Shown: one piece after another, positions 32,851 through 45,404 of the stretch
Position numbering within the stretch: position 1 is the first letter of the stretch
How the letters are laid out: each line of letters opens with the position of its first letter
Assembly: GCA_963513935.1 (NCBI GenBank)
Contig: OY740774.1
Coordinates: forward strand, 83,786,890 to 83,850,889
Direction: 5' to 3'
From: Aphrophora alni
Taxonomy: Eukaryota > Arthropoda > Insecta > Hemiptera > Aphrophoridae
Length of the DNA stretch: 64,000 bases
Translations under genes and position numbers: made by a program
Notes under the pieces: model-generated
Database searches by the model: none
What the model saw: the letters and a program-made list of their open reading frames with translations, nothing else
What the model was told of the DNA's origin: nothing

Positions 32851-32852
32851 TA

Positions 32853-34644
32853 CATATATAAACGGCTTTGTCCTGACTGACTGACTGAATGACTGACAGA
32901 GAATCAACGTAGAGCAAAAACCAACAAAGATATTGATACCAAAATTTAAAGGCATATTTGTATGAGGTCATAGACGCTCACTAAGAAAGGATTTTGCGAA
33001 ATTTTAATTTTAAAGAGTATTAAATACAAAAAGAAAAAAAAAGTCAATTTCATTCATTTAATTTTAAACGTCAACATACACGCGCCTAGCGGCAAAAAGA
33101 TAAGACTCGAATCAAAACAAATTCTAAATCTAATACTTTCCGACCCAATTATAACTAATCCAGAAAATTGTCAATCTAAAACAAATCAAAACCTATATTA
33201 AATTTGCGCCTAAGAATTTGATTAATCCATAAAAAATAACAACACACAGTTAAAGACAAGAAAACTTAAATAATTTGTTTTTATCTAGACGTGAAAGGTC
33301 AACTTGGAAAATAACCGAATTGAAAATATAACTCCGATCTTTCGCCGATTATAAAAATACAGAAGACCTAGAGACAAAATGAGATATACAGAAATACGAA
33401 GTAGATATTTCTAAATATAAAACATCACCTGAGTTCATATAAATATTTAATAACAAAGACATAATCTGTGGAAATATGAACGAAAATCTGGAATTAAGAT
33501 GGCGACCATTAGAAGCAAGACGTTAGTTATAAAATACACGCCCACAGAAGTTTGTGATTGGAGAAGAATATCGCGGGACTTTCTTCGCCGATATGAATAG
33601 AAATTGTATTATATAAATAATAACTTTTTTAAAACAGGTTATTGTACACAATGTTATTTTCTCGGGAATATTAATTAGGACAGAGATTTTGTATTGTTAT
33701 AAATAAAAGAGGCAATTTTCAATTTATAAAATATATCATTTACCATATATAAATTGGCCTACTATTAAATTCTAATATGTCTTTTTTTTAAAATTAGATT
33801 GTAACATATTGTTTTCTAATTTTAAATATCTTAACGCAAGCTTTTATTGGTTTGTGTGTGTTGAAACATGTGTTGGTTCAATCTAGGCCTAACTTAAAAA
33901 TATTATTTGTACTAGCTGGACATCCGAATCAACTGTTTCATCAGTTATTTTATTAAATTGGCTGCTATGGTAATGAATGCAAATAGGTAGGGCTACATTC
34001 AAGAAACATGTATTGGTTCATCTTTCTAGGCCTAACCTAAAATTATATTTAATTTATTTTACCTACCTTAATGGCAACATACACATATAATTTATGTTGT
34101 TGTGCACATCTTTGGCATAGTACGTTTCTATTGATATTTATAAATTTCATCTTTCAATAGTAATTTTTTAGTTTTTCATAATGTTGTTTATTTATTGATA
34201 CTACAGCTGCTAGACGCTGGGTTTAATGCCCAACGATTCTTTACGATTTTCAAAATAAATTTACAAATAGCCTATGGAATATAAAAAATGTTTTTATCAA
34301 AATGAATCCTACTCTATGTTACTCTGGGATTGTGTAGTTTTTTTATTTAAAAAAATGTTTCAATTGGTTCAGTAGTTCCAGAGATTAACCCCATACATAC
34401 AACAAAGAAATAAATTTTAAGTCTTTATAATATTAGTATGGATATAAATACAAAACCAATTGATATATTATATATATTTTTATTATTATTAATATGACAT
34501 AACAATAAGTAATAGATACAATTTTTAATTTTTTTTGGAAATAAAATTTTCTTTAATATAGTTAGTTTTTATTTTATTTATGTCTTTTATTTATTTTCCA
34601 TTTAACCAGATGAGCCACAGCAACGCGTGGCCGGGTACAGCTAG
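32853..34644 (+). mobile_element. Helitron-type non-autonomous element
   Basis: The left end ATATATAAACGGCTTTGTCC followed by TGACTGACTGACTGAATGAC is typical of insect Helitron 5' ends. The right end has a hairpin GCCAC (34614-34618) / GTGGC (34627-34631), then CGGGTACAG and CTAG, with T following, which fits the Helitron 3' rule (hairpin, then CTRR, inserted before T). No Rep or helicase is encoded. The 5' tip is uncertain: TC at 32847 lies in the Tc1-like terminal repeat, or the tip lies on the far side of that element (GGGTCTAAGC at 30407), meaning the Tc1-like element jumped into the Helitron. Confidence 0.68.
33909..34442 (+). repeat. Interspersed repeat ending in TAATATTAGTATGGAT, inside the Helitron
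   Basis: Begins TACTAGCTGGACATCCGAA and ends GGTTCAGTAGTTCCAGAGAT, TAACCCCATACATACAA, then TTATAATATTAGTATGGAT. Starts and ends of this kind are frequent in insect dispersed repeats (often listed as RTE LINE ends). It may be a nested insertion or part of the Helitron. Confidence 0.4.
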
Positions 34645-34859
34645 TCAAACTATAAATGATATTTGATTGAAACTTAATTTAAATTGAAGGGGAAAAAAAG
34701 TTATTTTATTTTATTTTATCAACTACCCGCAATAATTTAGTTATAGTGGAAAATAGGGAAAGTTAAAGATATAACCAAAATATCCTTACACACTAAATTT
34801 GATTAAAATCGTCCCAGCCATTTGAATTGTAAAGCACTCACTGGATATACGACAGACAT

Positions 34860-36008
34860 TACAGAGTGTCCCGTAAGTAAGCTACCAAACTTTATGAAAT
34901 GATTCTGTGGGTCAGGATAAAGAGAAAAAATTAAAATACAATTTTTCCGAAAACGTTTAGTTTTCCAGATGTTCGCCATTTTGTTTTTTTTACAAAAAAA
35001 ACTTTTGAAATACAAAAGATATTGAGTTCAGATTTAGTACAGGCATTTAATACGTTAATTTTTATAAGTGTACCGAAAATAAATACTTTACTATATGTTT
35101 TCAAAATGTTGGCTGTTTAAAATATTTTATATTGAATATCTAGAAAACCAAATAAATTTACAAAAACTCACAAGGGATAAAACAGTTTCCGTTTTCAATG
35201 ACAAACTGAAAGGTTTTGTATTTTTTTGTGGGTCAAAGGATAACTGATTTATTGACAAATAATAATAATTTCTCCATAGTTGTTTACCTCCCAAGATTGA
35301 CCTGGAACCAAAATATTATTGAATTCTAGTACTTTTAATAAAATGTTTGTAATCCATTGCTTTGAATTGCATAACAAATTCAAACGTCACCCTTAACTAT
35401 TACAAAATGGCGCCTATTTAATTTTTGTGTGCTAAATATCTCGAAACACGCATAAAAATTAAACAATTGTATTTATTAGTTCAATTAATAACACTACAAA
35501 CTTTATTGTATGTGTTGAAATTTGTTTAATAAATACGATTTATATTTTTTTTAAATTTGTTCGTGATTCCAGATATTTAGGCGCAAAAAAATAAATAACC
35601 GCCATTTTGAAAATAGATAAGGATCACGTTTGAATTTGTTTAAGGTATTCAGAGCAAATGACTTCAAAAATTTTATTAAAAGCACTAGAATTCAAAAATA
35701 TTTGGTTCTAGGTCAACTTTGAGTGTTGTAGATGACTAACAAGAAATTATTAGTTTCCCGTTTTTTGTCAATAACTCGGTTATCCTTTGATCTAAAGAAA
35801 AAATATACAAAAACAGTTTTGTTTGTCATTGAAAAAGGATACTTTTTGTCTCTTGTGAGTTTTTTTATTAAATTAATGTTTTTGAGATATTCAATACTAT
35901 AAACGGCCGCCATTTTGAAAACATACAAATTAAAATCTTTATTTCCGGTGCACTTATAAAACGTAAACATACAAAATGCGAATTCTAAATCTGAACTCAA
36001 TATCCTAA

Positions 36009-36051
<43 letters not shown>

Positions 36052-36187
36052 AAAAAAAATGGGGGATGATATCTAGAAAACTAAGCATTTTCGGAAAATT
36101 TTATAATCTTATTTTTTTCTTTATCCTGACCCACTAAATTTTTTAGAATAACTTTCTAAATTTTTGCAGCTTACGGGACACCCTGTA
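34860..36187. mobile_element. Foldback element FB2 (1.33 kb)
   Basis: Left end TACAGAGTGTCCCGTAAG, right end mirrored as TACAGGGTGTCCCGTAAG. The arms stay colinear almost to the centre: GTGGGTCAGGATAAAGA, TTTTCCGAAAACG-TTAGTTTT, GAGTTCAGATTTAG, GTTGACCTGGAACCAAA or GTTGACCTAGAACCAAA, ATTCTAGTACTTTTAATAAA, then AAATGGCGCC/AAATGGCGG. The unpaired centre is about 35480-35560. A (TA)n run at 36009-36048 is in the right arm only. No coding capacity; the 70- and 95-codon frames are shadows. Confidence 0.85.
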
Positions 36188-38495
36188 TATAGGAAAAAGT
36201 CGACATCGAGTTGCAAACTCCCCCCCCCCCCCAATCGTATCCATATAACAACCCTGATAATCGTATCATTTTACCTGATAATCCCAGGATATAAGGGATG
36301 GTCATGGATGTTGAGGGTTTATAATTTTCTTTAGCCCCTTTCTTTTTGTTAGCAATTGTTTTATTATATTTTGATATTACGGGTTGAGGATATAATCCCT
36401 AATCCCATTTAGTACTCGGTTTAGACTATCCTTAGAGAATAAATCTTATTAGTTCTAAATACAGCCTTTATGTTGCAATATGTAATTTTTAACTGTAGGC
36501 CTACACTTTTCCTCATCACTTCATTGAAGTGTTCTCCAAGAATAATTATCTGTTAAACATAAGATTAGTTAGAAAGAATACAATCAAAATCTGTATCTAA
36601 CTATAGATTCAAACTAAAGCAATACATTGTGTATGTATTGAATACAATTAATTTCAACAACAATAATTCATTGAATACAGTTAAGATAATAAACACACAG
36701 AATTTTCCTCCAATATTCCTGCTTTTATCCCAAGGTCATAGAAGAATAAAAGGCATAAATATTTATGTAAATCCTTGTATCATCGAAGACAAAATTAAAC
36801 TATGAATTATGTATACAAAAAATTCCACGTAAAGGAAAAGCATAGTGTTTGACCTCGTCGCATTGAGGAAAACTCGGTTATTTCAAAAGTTAAGTTAAAA
36901 ATATATATGGTTATGGTTTCGTTATTTGTTGTCCAACGCCTGAGAAAAAAATCTTTATTGTATGCAGATCTAATTATTGGGATTTATTACAAAATCAGCT
37001 GTTATTTTAATTGCTATTTATTTGTTGCCATAGCAACGAGTTTTCTCATTGTTGACAAATTTCAAACGCAGGAATCTAGAAGGTGGTAAAGTTCAATAAA
37101 AATGACTTTACCTTTGCACGCATCCCATTAATTCAGTGTTAATATCAATGTGTTTTGGAGTTTATTACGAATTAAATACTGACGACTAAACTCATAGACA
37201 GCCAGAGACCTCATAGCTTATTTATACCCAGCCTGCTTTGCTTAGATAATTTTTTATAAGTCCAAAAAACACCTTGGCGATGGGAACCTTTTGTTCATTT
37301 GTGAAAGATAGTGCAATGATTGCAGTGATGGACGAATGTACAATAAATTAAAAACTTAAGTAACAATTGTAAATATTTACACATGATGAGAAAACTATGA
37401 CTATCAATTGAACCTACTTTATTTATGGAAATAAATTATAAAACTACAAAATGCAATTTGTGTAAACCAAATTTGTAGAAGAAAACAATATTGCTACAAT
37501 AAGTGAGAATGTGCTCTATTTGTATTGTGCCCAGAGTATCACTCTCTGCACAAGTAGCAGAACGATTCCATCACTTTTACGCCTTTATAAAACACATTTA
37601 AAAATATATAATTTGATATTTTACTTCTATAAGTTGAGTTTTTTTGAGTTCTATATAATTAATAAGTTAGTTCCATAAAAATATTTTTCCGGTATTCTTA
37701 CCCCAAAATTAAGATACTAGTAATTCACAATAACGTTAATAACAATGGTTGTAGTGATTATTTTATTACAAAACTTGAGTATGTTGTTAATAACAATACT
37801 GTTAATAAACCCCTAACAGGAAATTGTTTAGCACCCTTAGTTTTTACACTGCGCAAATTCAAAGACGCGTGTTTATGAAAAACGGCTGCAAAACCATGTT
37901 TTTTTACCTTCCAACGTTAATTTTGCATTTAACAAAATGTTTAAAAATTATAAACTATATATGGTTTTACAGGGAATTTAATAAGGAACACGATGGTATG
38001 CTCATTAAATTTTTAGTTTTACTTTTGTCAGTACAGCAGCGCCGCAAAGTGATGGGCCTTTAAGAGAGTTTCGTACTCGCAACTGTTTGAGGGACGAACC
38101 GTGCAGTGTAGTCGCGTATAAAAAGCTTGGTGGCAAGTTTAAAATCATCGTCTCCGTTTGAGACATCAAGAGACCAGGAAGACCTTCAATTGTAAAAAAA
38201 ATGAAATAAGCAATTATGTATTCAAAACGTAGTTGAAATAAACATCAATAAGTTAAGAAATGCCACGCATAGCAAAAAGGAAAGACTACTACTACTGCTT
38301 CTCCAGGAAGAGAATGGCGGCCACTTCGAACACCTGTCTTAATAACCCTAACAAGTAGAATTTGACTTAATTTTAACTTCTTTTAAAAAAATCAGTTAAT
38401 TACAATTACATTTATGTACTTCGTTTTGTTCTATGTTTAAAAAAGTAATAAACTGTAGTCAATTAAACTTTTAACTTATTTTTGAAAGACCAGGT
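36188..38495. other. Non-coding stretch
   Basis: AT-rich with a run of 12 C near 36220. 38040-38170 is less AT-rich and contains GTCGCGTATAAAAAGC, a TATA-like word, without an attached coding region. No relic recognised. Confidence 0.35.
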
Positions 38496-38499
38496 ACCT

Positions 38500-38800
38500 A
38501 ATCCTACAGAAACTTGACGTGCTGTGATAATTTCTTGAACATTTAAACAATTCTTCAATAAATTAATAAAATATTATTTCAAAGATATACAAGAATTCGA
38601 TCCAATAAATGATTGTTTAATTATAATAGAGAATAACGACAAAAACAAACAAAAAAATCGTGAACTCTTCATTTTATTCTATTCCATTGACCCTAATTGG
38701 GAAAAATGATCGAAGAAATATGTGAAAACCATTGTTCCTTATACCCTAAGATAGAACTATAATATTTTATGTAAAATTAAACACTTTATTGGAAATGACA
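38500..38800 (-). repeat. Dispersed repeat family X, copy 1
   Basis: Reverse complement of 42865-43190: AAAGTGTTTAATTTTAC, TAGTTCTATCTTA, TATAAGGAACAATGGTTTTC, TAATCAA/CATT, GATCGAATTCTTGTATATCT, AATATTTTATTAATTTATTG and AAGAATTGTTTAAATGTTCA are colinear. 42165-42210 is a partial third copy. Confidence 0.65.
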
Positions 38801-39170
38801 AAAATATTAAAGGAATTGAAAAGGAACATTATTGCTTACGAGCAAGACATTACACAAGATTTTCAGATATTTTTAATAAATAAAAATTTAATATTTAATA
38901 AAAAATTTTAATTTCTGTATGGAATGAGAATTTAGAGAAATATATAATGTAATTTTAAACAACGATAAAACTGTAAGAAAGGATTGTTTAACATGGATGA
39001 ATACAAAATCTAGAGTTAAAATTTAAGTTAATCTGCCAAATGACCACCCCAGGTGTGAAGAAAAAGCATGGAAACCATATTGTAGATTTGGTTAACAATA
39101 TTGAAAACTACAATTTATAGATATGTTACCAATAATTTCGAAGAAGGTAAGCGAGAATTCAGCTGACAGC
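38801..39170. other. AT-rich stretch
   Basis: 39020-39085 translates as NLPNDHPRCEEKAWKPYC in one plus frame, which looks protein-like, but I cannot name a family. Confidence 0.25.
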
Positions 39171-39174
39171 TACG

Positions 39175-39660
39175 GCCCCCTGGGAGAGGGGTTAAAAGGT
39201 GGGGCAAAACTGTTTTTGTGAGTAAATATCTCAAAAACTAAGCAATAAATCAAAAACGTTCAATACTAAAGTTGTAGTTAAATAAATTTCCCATCAAAAG
39301 GTCCTTAGTAATAGACGCACTGAGACAGATAAGAGCGCTCAAAGTTGCAACATTTTTTTTTTTTTTTCAATTGTTCGTTTTAGGTTATTTTTAGACCGAT
39401 TTTTGTATAGTAAAAAACGCTAAATATAGATATGTAAGTGTTTGTACATGTAATACCAAGTATTTGGATAAATTTTTAGCATGATCGTATATTTATGCAC
39501 ACAGTGTGTTTGACGGAAAAAATTACTAAGGACAATTTTGATGTAAAATTTAATAAGCTACAACTTTTGTATTACACTTTTTTGATATCTCACTTAGTTT
39601 TTGAGATATTTATAAAAAACTGTTTGCCCCACCTTTTTTCACTCCCTCCCCCCTCGTCCA
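39175..39660. repeat. Foldback structure FB3 with AAAAGGTGGGGCAAA arms
   Basis: Left arm 39175-39320 (GAGGGGTTAAAAGGTGGGGC, ATATCTCAAAAACTAAG, AAAGTTGTAG-TTA, CATCAAAAGGTCCTTAGTAAT) matches the reverse complement of 39515-39660. The 67-codon frame in the right arm is a shadow. Confidence 0.72.
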
Positions 39661-40438
39661 GCAGTGGGCTGGAGTGTTCGATTTTTCTCCCTATTTGAAG
39701 TAACCCCAAAACCTACCAAATTCCACAAAATCTACCCATTATTCAGTTGTCTAATAACTAATGTGTTGTGTTGAATGTATTGACAAGAACGGATCAAGCA
39801 ACTGCCCATTAGTATTACTAATTATAAAATAATGTATTCTTTTCGAGATAACAATATAATCAATAATACTAATAATAATTCATCTAATGCTAAATTTTCC
39901 ACATTAAATTAAGACACAGTTTGGTATTCTTATAGCACAAGACGGATTCGTTTTAACAAAGATGGATTTCTTAAACCTTATTTATTTTACTTTATTAACT
40001 TCTACACACACACACAGGTAGGTTTATAATTTTATAAAAGATTGTTTTGATCAAGTCGCATTTTTTTTATTAAATTTAGGAAATTAAACTAAAATTAAGT
40101 TATTTTACCTAAAAGTTATATTGGCTGATGTTAAAATGTTTGTCATTTTCAAACCATGTCTTTGTAAGGTTAAAAATAAATTTTCTGGTTTTAGAAACAA
40201 CCATTTTAATTATCTTAACAGTTTTATTTTGTCCTTTTGGATTTAGGAACAAGCTTTGAAGAAAGCAATTTCTTGGTAGAGTCTACAATAACAGCTTTTT
40301 GGGGGAAGATCAAACTAATAATGCTTTAGGAATCTGAAAGTCGTACCTAAATAACAGCACCGAGAAAGTACGAATTTGGATATGTTAAAAAATTTCCTAT
40401 CGAAAGAATCGAGTAAATTTAGAAAAATGCTGTTATAT
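39661..40438. other. Non-coding stretch
   Basis: AT-rich, with a short (AC)n at 40002-40017. No gene. Confidence 0.35.
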
Positions 40439-42619
40439 ATACAGGGTGTCTAAAAAGTATCAGAATGGCGGTATATTTTTTGAACCATTGCGGATTAAAC
40501 AATAAAACAGCACATCTATATCTTAAAATTTAAGTAGACACACAATACTTTCTGTAGTTTTGAAACAAGTTTAAGATTTCCAATAATGTAACATTATTTA
40601 ACAAAACAGATCTAAATAAATGGAAACGCAAGTTTATAAAAAAAATTAACTATTCCCAAAGATAATTGGGGTGTAAAATTCTACATTACAAAAAACAAAT
40701 ATTATAGAGATGGTACTTTACGAAAATATAGGCTATAATGTTTATTTAATTTATGGACCTGCGAATAATAAGTATATTCCTCCAGTATTTCTATTAGGGG
40801 GGGGGAACTATATTTTTAAATGTATAAAAAGTCTGAAAGGGAGATACGCAAACATAACGTAAAATAATATAATAATTCCAGAGAAATTTCAAATTGAGAT
40901 AGTTAAAAAACATATTTTTATATTCTTAATTGGTGTTGTTTAATTTTCACTAAAAATTTAAATCAATATACAGTATCTGTCTTTTATTTCTTATCTATTA
41001 AAAAGTTAGAACAATATCTTCTATATTTCTGAATTTTAAAATATCTCTCTCTTTTATGCGATTATTAACTGTACACAAATTGGAAATACTTAACTGTAAT
41101 TTTTCTAATTTCTTACAAAATGTTAATTTTATCTTATTGGCTGTACTTTTAATAAAACAATGTATCAATTTCTTCTTCCATCTTCGTCTGTATAATACAC
41201 ACTCTGTTTACTTTTAATTGTATGTAACATTTTTGTATATTCTACTTTTTGAAATGTATGCCCCCCTAAAAGTTGCAGTTCAGTTTGTTTTTAACACCAT
41301 AAAAGGACCACCTTTAGAGTAAATCATTTATAAAATAACTGTATCGAATAAACATATTTCTCTAATAATCTATATTTTTATTACGTTCTATAAATTTATT
41401 TTTACAATAACCATAACCTATGTACACCAACGTTTTCTGCTAAAATACCAACATAAATTTGTTCTTATTGTTTATAACAAATACGAATTTTTATAAGAAC
41501 CAATCTTTTTGAAATCTGCCCACTGTGTTGTGGCGATTTGGTGATTAGTCTTCTATTTCCTTCATTATTTATTTATTTTTAATATATTTACATTTTATAT
41601 TCATTATTTATAAAAGTGGTTTTACTTAAAATATATCTGTATCTTAATTCGTGCTCTCTTTTTAGTAGATTGTAAGTAAGCCGAATTTAACAGTGTTACT
41701 TCTTTAATTGTAAAAGGAGACAGCTTGTGTACTATTTATCCTTTTTCTGAAAATAAATGGTACAATATTTTGTTTTAATATTTTATTAATCCTAATTCCT
41801 CATTAGGAATTGTAGAAAATAAAGTGTTATATTTAGAAAAATAAGTCTCTCCTATTTTATAAACATGTTTTGGTCTACAGTTACGATATTTTTAATTCTT
41901 CATCTTCATTAAATTCTATGTAATGAAACCGGTAAAAGAGTAAAACTAAAATCAGAAATTAGACATATAAGTTTATTTAAATATTTCTCTTCTTCTAGTA
42001 ATTTAACCTCTATGCCTGGTACCCCGCCCCCTCTCAATAGACACACAATAGCAAATCCTTAAAATAAACACACCGGTTTTGTACATTATTAATTATTTTC
42101 CCCTACATTAGAAATAATGGAACAGAATGAAATGGAGCTCTCACGAAATACTTTTTTTTATTGTCTAATTAGCATTAAACAATTTTTTATCAGATCCAAT
42201 TTTCATGTCTTTTCAAAACCTTTGGTAACAACTAAAAATTGTAGCTTCCATTTTCTTTATTTAAGTTGGAATTAAACATTCCTTTTAATTTTTTATCTGA
42301 ACAATTAAAAAATCGATAATATGGTTTTAAAATTTGTTGCTTACACCAGGGCTGCTCATTTGGCACATGAAGTTATTATAAATTTTAACACTAGGATTTG
42401 TATTCTTCCATGTAAAATATCCTTGCTTACAGTTTTACCATTGTTTAGAAAACAGTTTCCTCTAAATTCTCCTTCTATACAGAAATTAAAATTTCTTATT
42501 AAATATTGGTTTAATTATTCTTTATTAAAAATATTAGAAAAATCTTATGTAATGTAAGATTGTAAGTAATAATATTCTTTTAATATGTTTGGCATTTCCT
42601 TTAATAAAGTGTAAAATAT
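40439..42619. other. Very AT-rich stretch beginning with a foldback-type terminus
   Basis: TATACAGGGTGTCTAAAAAG at 40439-40458 has the terminal word of FB1 and FB2, but no inverted partner was found. The remainder is low-complexity AT-rich DNA with a run of 11 G at 40797-40807. The 78-codon frame 42321-42557 is not recognised. Confidence 0.4.
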
Positions 42620-42826
42620 AAATACCTTTTCTGCAAAAATACTGCTCACAGTCCTGTTTCGTTCACAATTTATTTGGTGACGATAGGGTCGCCTATTTTT
42701 CAGGCATTGTCAAACCAATCCAGAAATTAAGAAACTTTGAATCAGTTTGACAATCCTTGAACCAGTCACCAAATAAATTGTGAATGAAACAAGACTGTGA
42801 GCAGCATTTTTGCATTAAAAGTATTT
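42620..42826. repeat. Hairpin with 62-bp arms
   Basis: Arms 42620-42681 and 42765-42826 share GCTGCTCACAGTC or ACTGCTCACAGTC, GTTTC-TTCACAATTTATTTG and GTGAC. The loop contains a smaller inverted pair (ATTGTCAAACC near 42700 and GTTTGACAAT near 42745). It lies just before family X copy 2. Confidence 0.8.
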
Positions 42827-42864
42827 AAATTAATATAACCAGTCCAGTAAGGTATCACAACTAC

Positions 42865-43190
42865 ATCAAAGTGTTTAATTTGACTTTTACGTTAGTTCTA
42901 TGTTATAAGGAACAACAATTGGTATCTTATAGTTCTTAGATTATTAGTTAATTTTTCCCACATTAGCGTTTTAATGGAATAGAATAAAATTAAGAGTTTC
43001 GAATTTTGTTTCTTTGGTTTCAATGGGTTTCAATCATTATTTTAATCATTGAATCTTTCTCTATTAGAATTAAACAATCTTTTATCGGATCGAATTCATG
43101 TGTATCTTCGAAGTAATATTTTGTTAATTTATTGAAGAATTGTTTAAATGTTTTTAAAAAATAATTAATTTCTTGAAGTATTTGGGAAAT
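42865..43190 (+). repeat. Dispersed repeat family X, copy 2
   Basis: See copy 1 at 38500-38800, inverted. The two copies are 4.1 kb apart and enclose FB3 and the 42.6-kb hairpin. Confidence 0.65.
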
Positions 43191-43199
43191 AATTAAATT

Positions 43200-43520
43200 C
43201 TCCCAAAGTTTGCCAGTATCATATAATTACCAAAATATGCCCACATATCAAATTTTATTAAAATCTGTTTAAAAGCATTTGAGCGTAGAGCACTGCACAC
43301 ACGAGATAATTTTTTTTAAAACTTTTTATTAAGGGGGTCTCAAAAAAAACTCGTTCTTAAAAAACCGCCTTGTTAGAACTTTTTCTCGCATATAATGTAG
43401 TAAAAAGAGTTACGTGATTGGTGGAAAATTTAACGCTGAATTTTATGTGGATGTATCCGCTTTAAGGTTTCCAGAGTCCAAAAAATAACTGCCACTTTTA
43501 GGAATGTCTATCGCCTGTGC
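43200..43520 (+). repeat. Dispersed repeat family G, copy
   Basis: CCAAAATATGCCCACATATC, AAATTTTATTAAAATC and a following GTTTAAA-GCATTTGAG block parallel 53723-53780 (CCAAAATATGCCCAGATAC, AAATTTTCTTAAAATC). Confidence 0.5.
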
Positions 43521-44795
43521 ACAGTGGTATACAACACAAATGAGTGAAAAGATTACCATAAAATTTAATATTTGAGCATATTATCTACTTGATTACTCAA
43601 ATTTTAGTCATAAAACAAAACACAAAATTGTGTTTTTCTCAAAATCTACTCAATAGATTTTTATAGAATTCTAAGAAACCAAGCAAAACGTATCTGTTGC
43701 CAATTTTTACAAAATTACCTGTTGATAAGTTACCAGGGGGAAAAAATTGGTCACGGAACTGTTTATTAAAAAAATTTTAAAACTTTGAAACGGCGATTCC
43801 GATAATGTTAAATTTTGTTAAAATATGAATATTAATCCCTGAAATTAGTAAAATGGCGAATAGACAAATAAAATAAAATTACCATGGAGGAATATTTGAG
43901 AAGAGAAACAAGTTTTATTTAAATTTATATCTAACAGTATTTTTTATTTCCCCTGTATAGGCCTTTTTGTAGAAATAGCGCAGGATATATTATTTGATTC
44001 AAATGAGAGTAGGAACAATTTTTTTCATCAATAAACGTATTTTATTGCAGATTTGCCGAGCTATCAACATAAACCCTAACAGTACGTTATCTAATCCCAC
44101 TTATCTAAAGATAATATTTCCTATGCGTTAAATATTTGATCAAAACATATATTTTAAACATTTACCTGTTAAATATTGAAGAATTTGTTGTTTAAAATGA
44201 AACAATTTAAATTTAAACACAAACACAGTTTTCTTAATAATACACAAACACTAAGAAGCAAACAGTCTCGATTTAAACTATACAAGAACCTGACGGTTGT
44301 AGGTAAGAAACTATGAAAGCCAATGTGGTATCTCGCAATTGCTACGAGCATGCGCAAAGCATCGATATTACAATGTTGTTTTAACAATTATTTCTACACG
44401 CTAGAGGAGAGGAGGGGAGGGCGGTTCTCGCTTCGTTCACTTGTAAGTTTAATTATGACAGTGGCTACTTGATGTGTTAACTAATCCACTATACGAAGTA
44501 TAGAACACGTTTGGTAATTATAAACTAATACGACCTCCGTTTTTAGACAGATCTTCACGTTTCAGAAACTGAAAAGGTGATTTCTCTCCGCCGTCCGCAC
44601 GATAGCGGCTACGACACAGGCGTTTACTGTGTGCTCATATAGAACCTCTTTGAAACTCAGAAAAATCTAATGGAAAATGACAAAATGGCGACATTTAAAC
44701 AGTTTTTTTAGTCAATCTCGTGTGCTATTCAACTTTAACACACTAGATTAGATTATCGGGGTATGAGGACTCTCAAGATCCTTGTACCTAAGCTT
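43521..44795. other. Non-coding stretch
   Basis: Further loosely repeated AT-rich DNA; 44400-44640 is less AT-rich with GAGGAGAGGAGGGGAGGG at 44405-44422. No gene recognised. Confidence 0.35.
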
Positions 44796-44799
44796 ATTG

Positions 44800-45404
44800 T
44801 ACTCCCCTTATAACCTACTAGCAAAGCAAGCCGACATCCGTGTCCTCAACGAAGCTCAGGAGCTTCCGTCCTATGCAAGCATCGAAGTCATCACCCAGTT
44901 GTAGAGGCTCTTGCCTCTCGCAGTCCAGGATATATGTCTCGTCAGAACGTACAAGCGGGGTCACTATTGGTGATCCTGAGTGTTAGCAAATGTTTCCTGA
45001 AGTGGGCGTGTCCAGTAAGTAACCCCATAACTAAGACGGCCTCTATAACGAGTTGGTTAGTAGTTGGAGCAGTGCCTCAAATAATCTTTTTACAGAGTTT
45101 TCGTCTTTTTACAGAGTAATTCTCCCAGCGTTTACATGCCTTTGGACCATTTTTCAATAAAATTGTAGGAAATGATTTTGATATACCACATACTGACTCT
45201 GGATCCCAAAAAGACATTTTTGGACCCTTCTTGATCAGTTCATCACCAGATTGCATGCGTGACCAGGTACCCAAGTTAGGGTTACAGAGTTGATGGAAGC
45301 TAGTGTGTAGGTTATAGAGCCTGGTAACACTCCCACACCAGCTTGTAGGAGATTTTCACGGAGTCAAGAGCCTCAAGGGCAACCTGACTATCGGACAATA
45401 TAAC
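44800..45404 (-). pseudogene. LINE (R1/I/LOA-like) RNase H and C-terminal relic
   Basis: On the minus strand, changing frames give VALEALDSVKISYKLVWE-like text at the upstream edge, SVTLTWVPGHA (about 45252-45284) and DELIKKGPKMSFWDPESVCG (about 45180-45240). This is the RNase H core with the VPGH motif and the usual (A--G------P-P-CGIS) follow-on. Further on, LLTGHAHFRKHL-like (about 44985-45025) and DETYILDCE (about 44920-44946) match the C-terminal zinc-finger region. The relic is cut exactly at 45405 by MITE C. Several frameshifts; non-functional. The upstream RT is not found beyond the MITE. Confidence 0.68.

Noticed and set aside
38120..38135. TATA-like word in GTCGCGTATAAAAAGC as a promoter.
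   Set aside because: No coding region or repeat copy attached; too weak alone.
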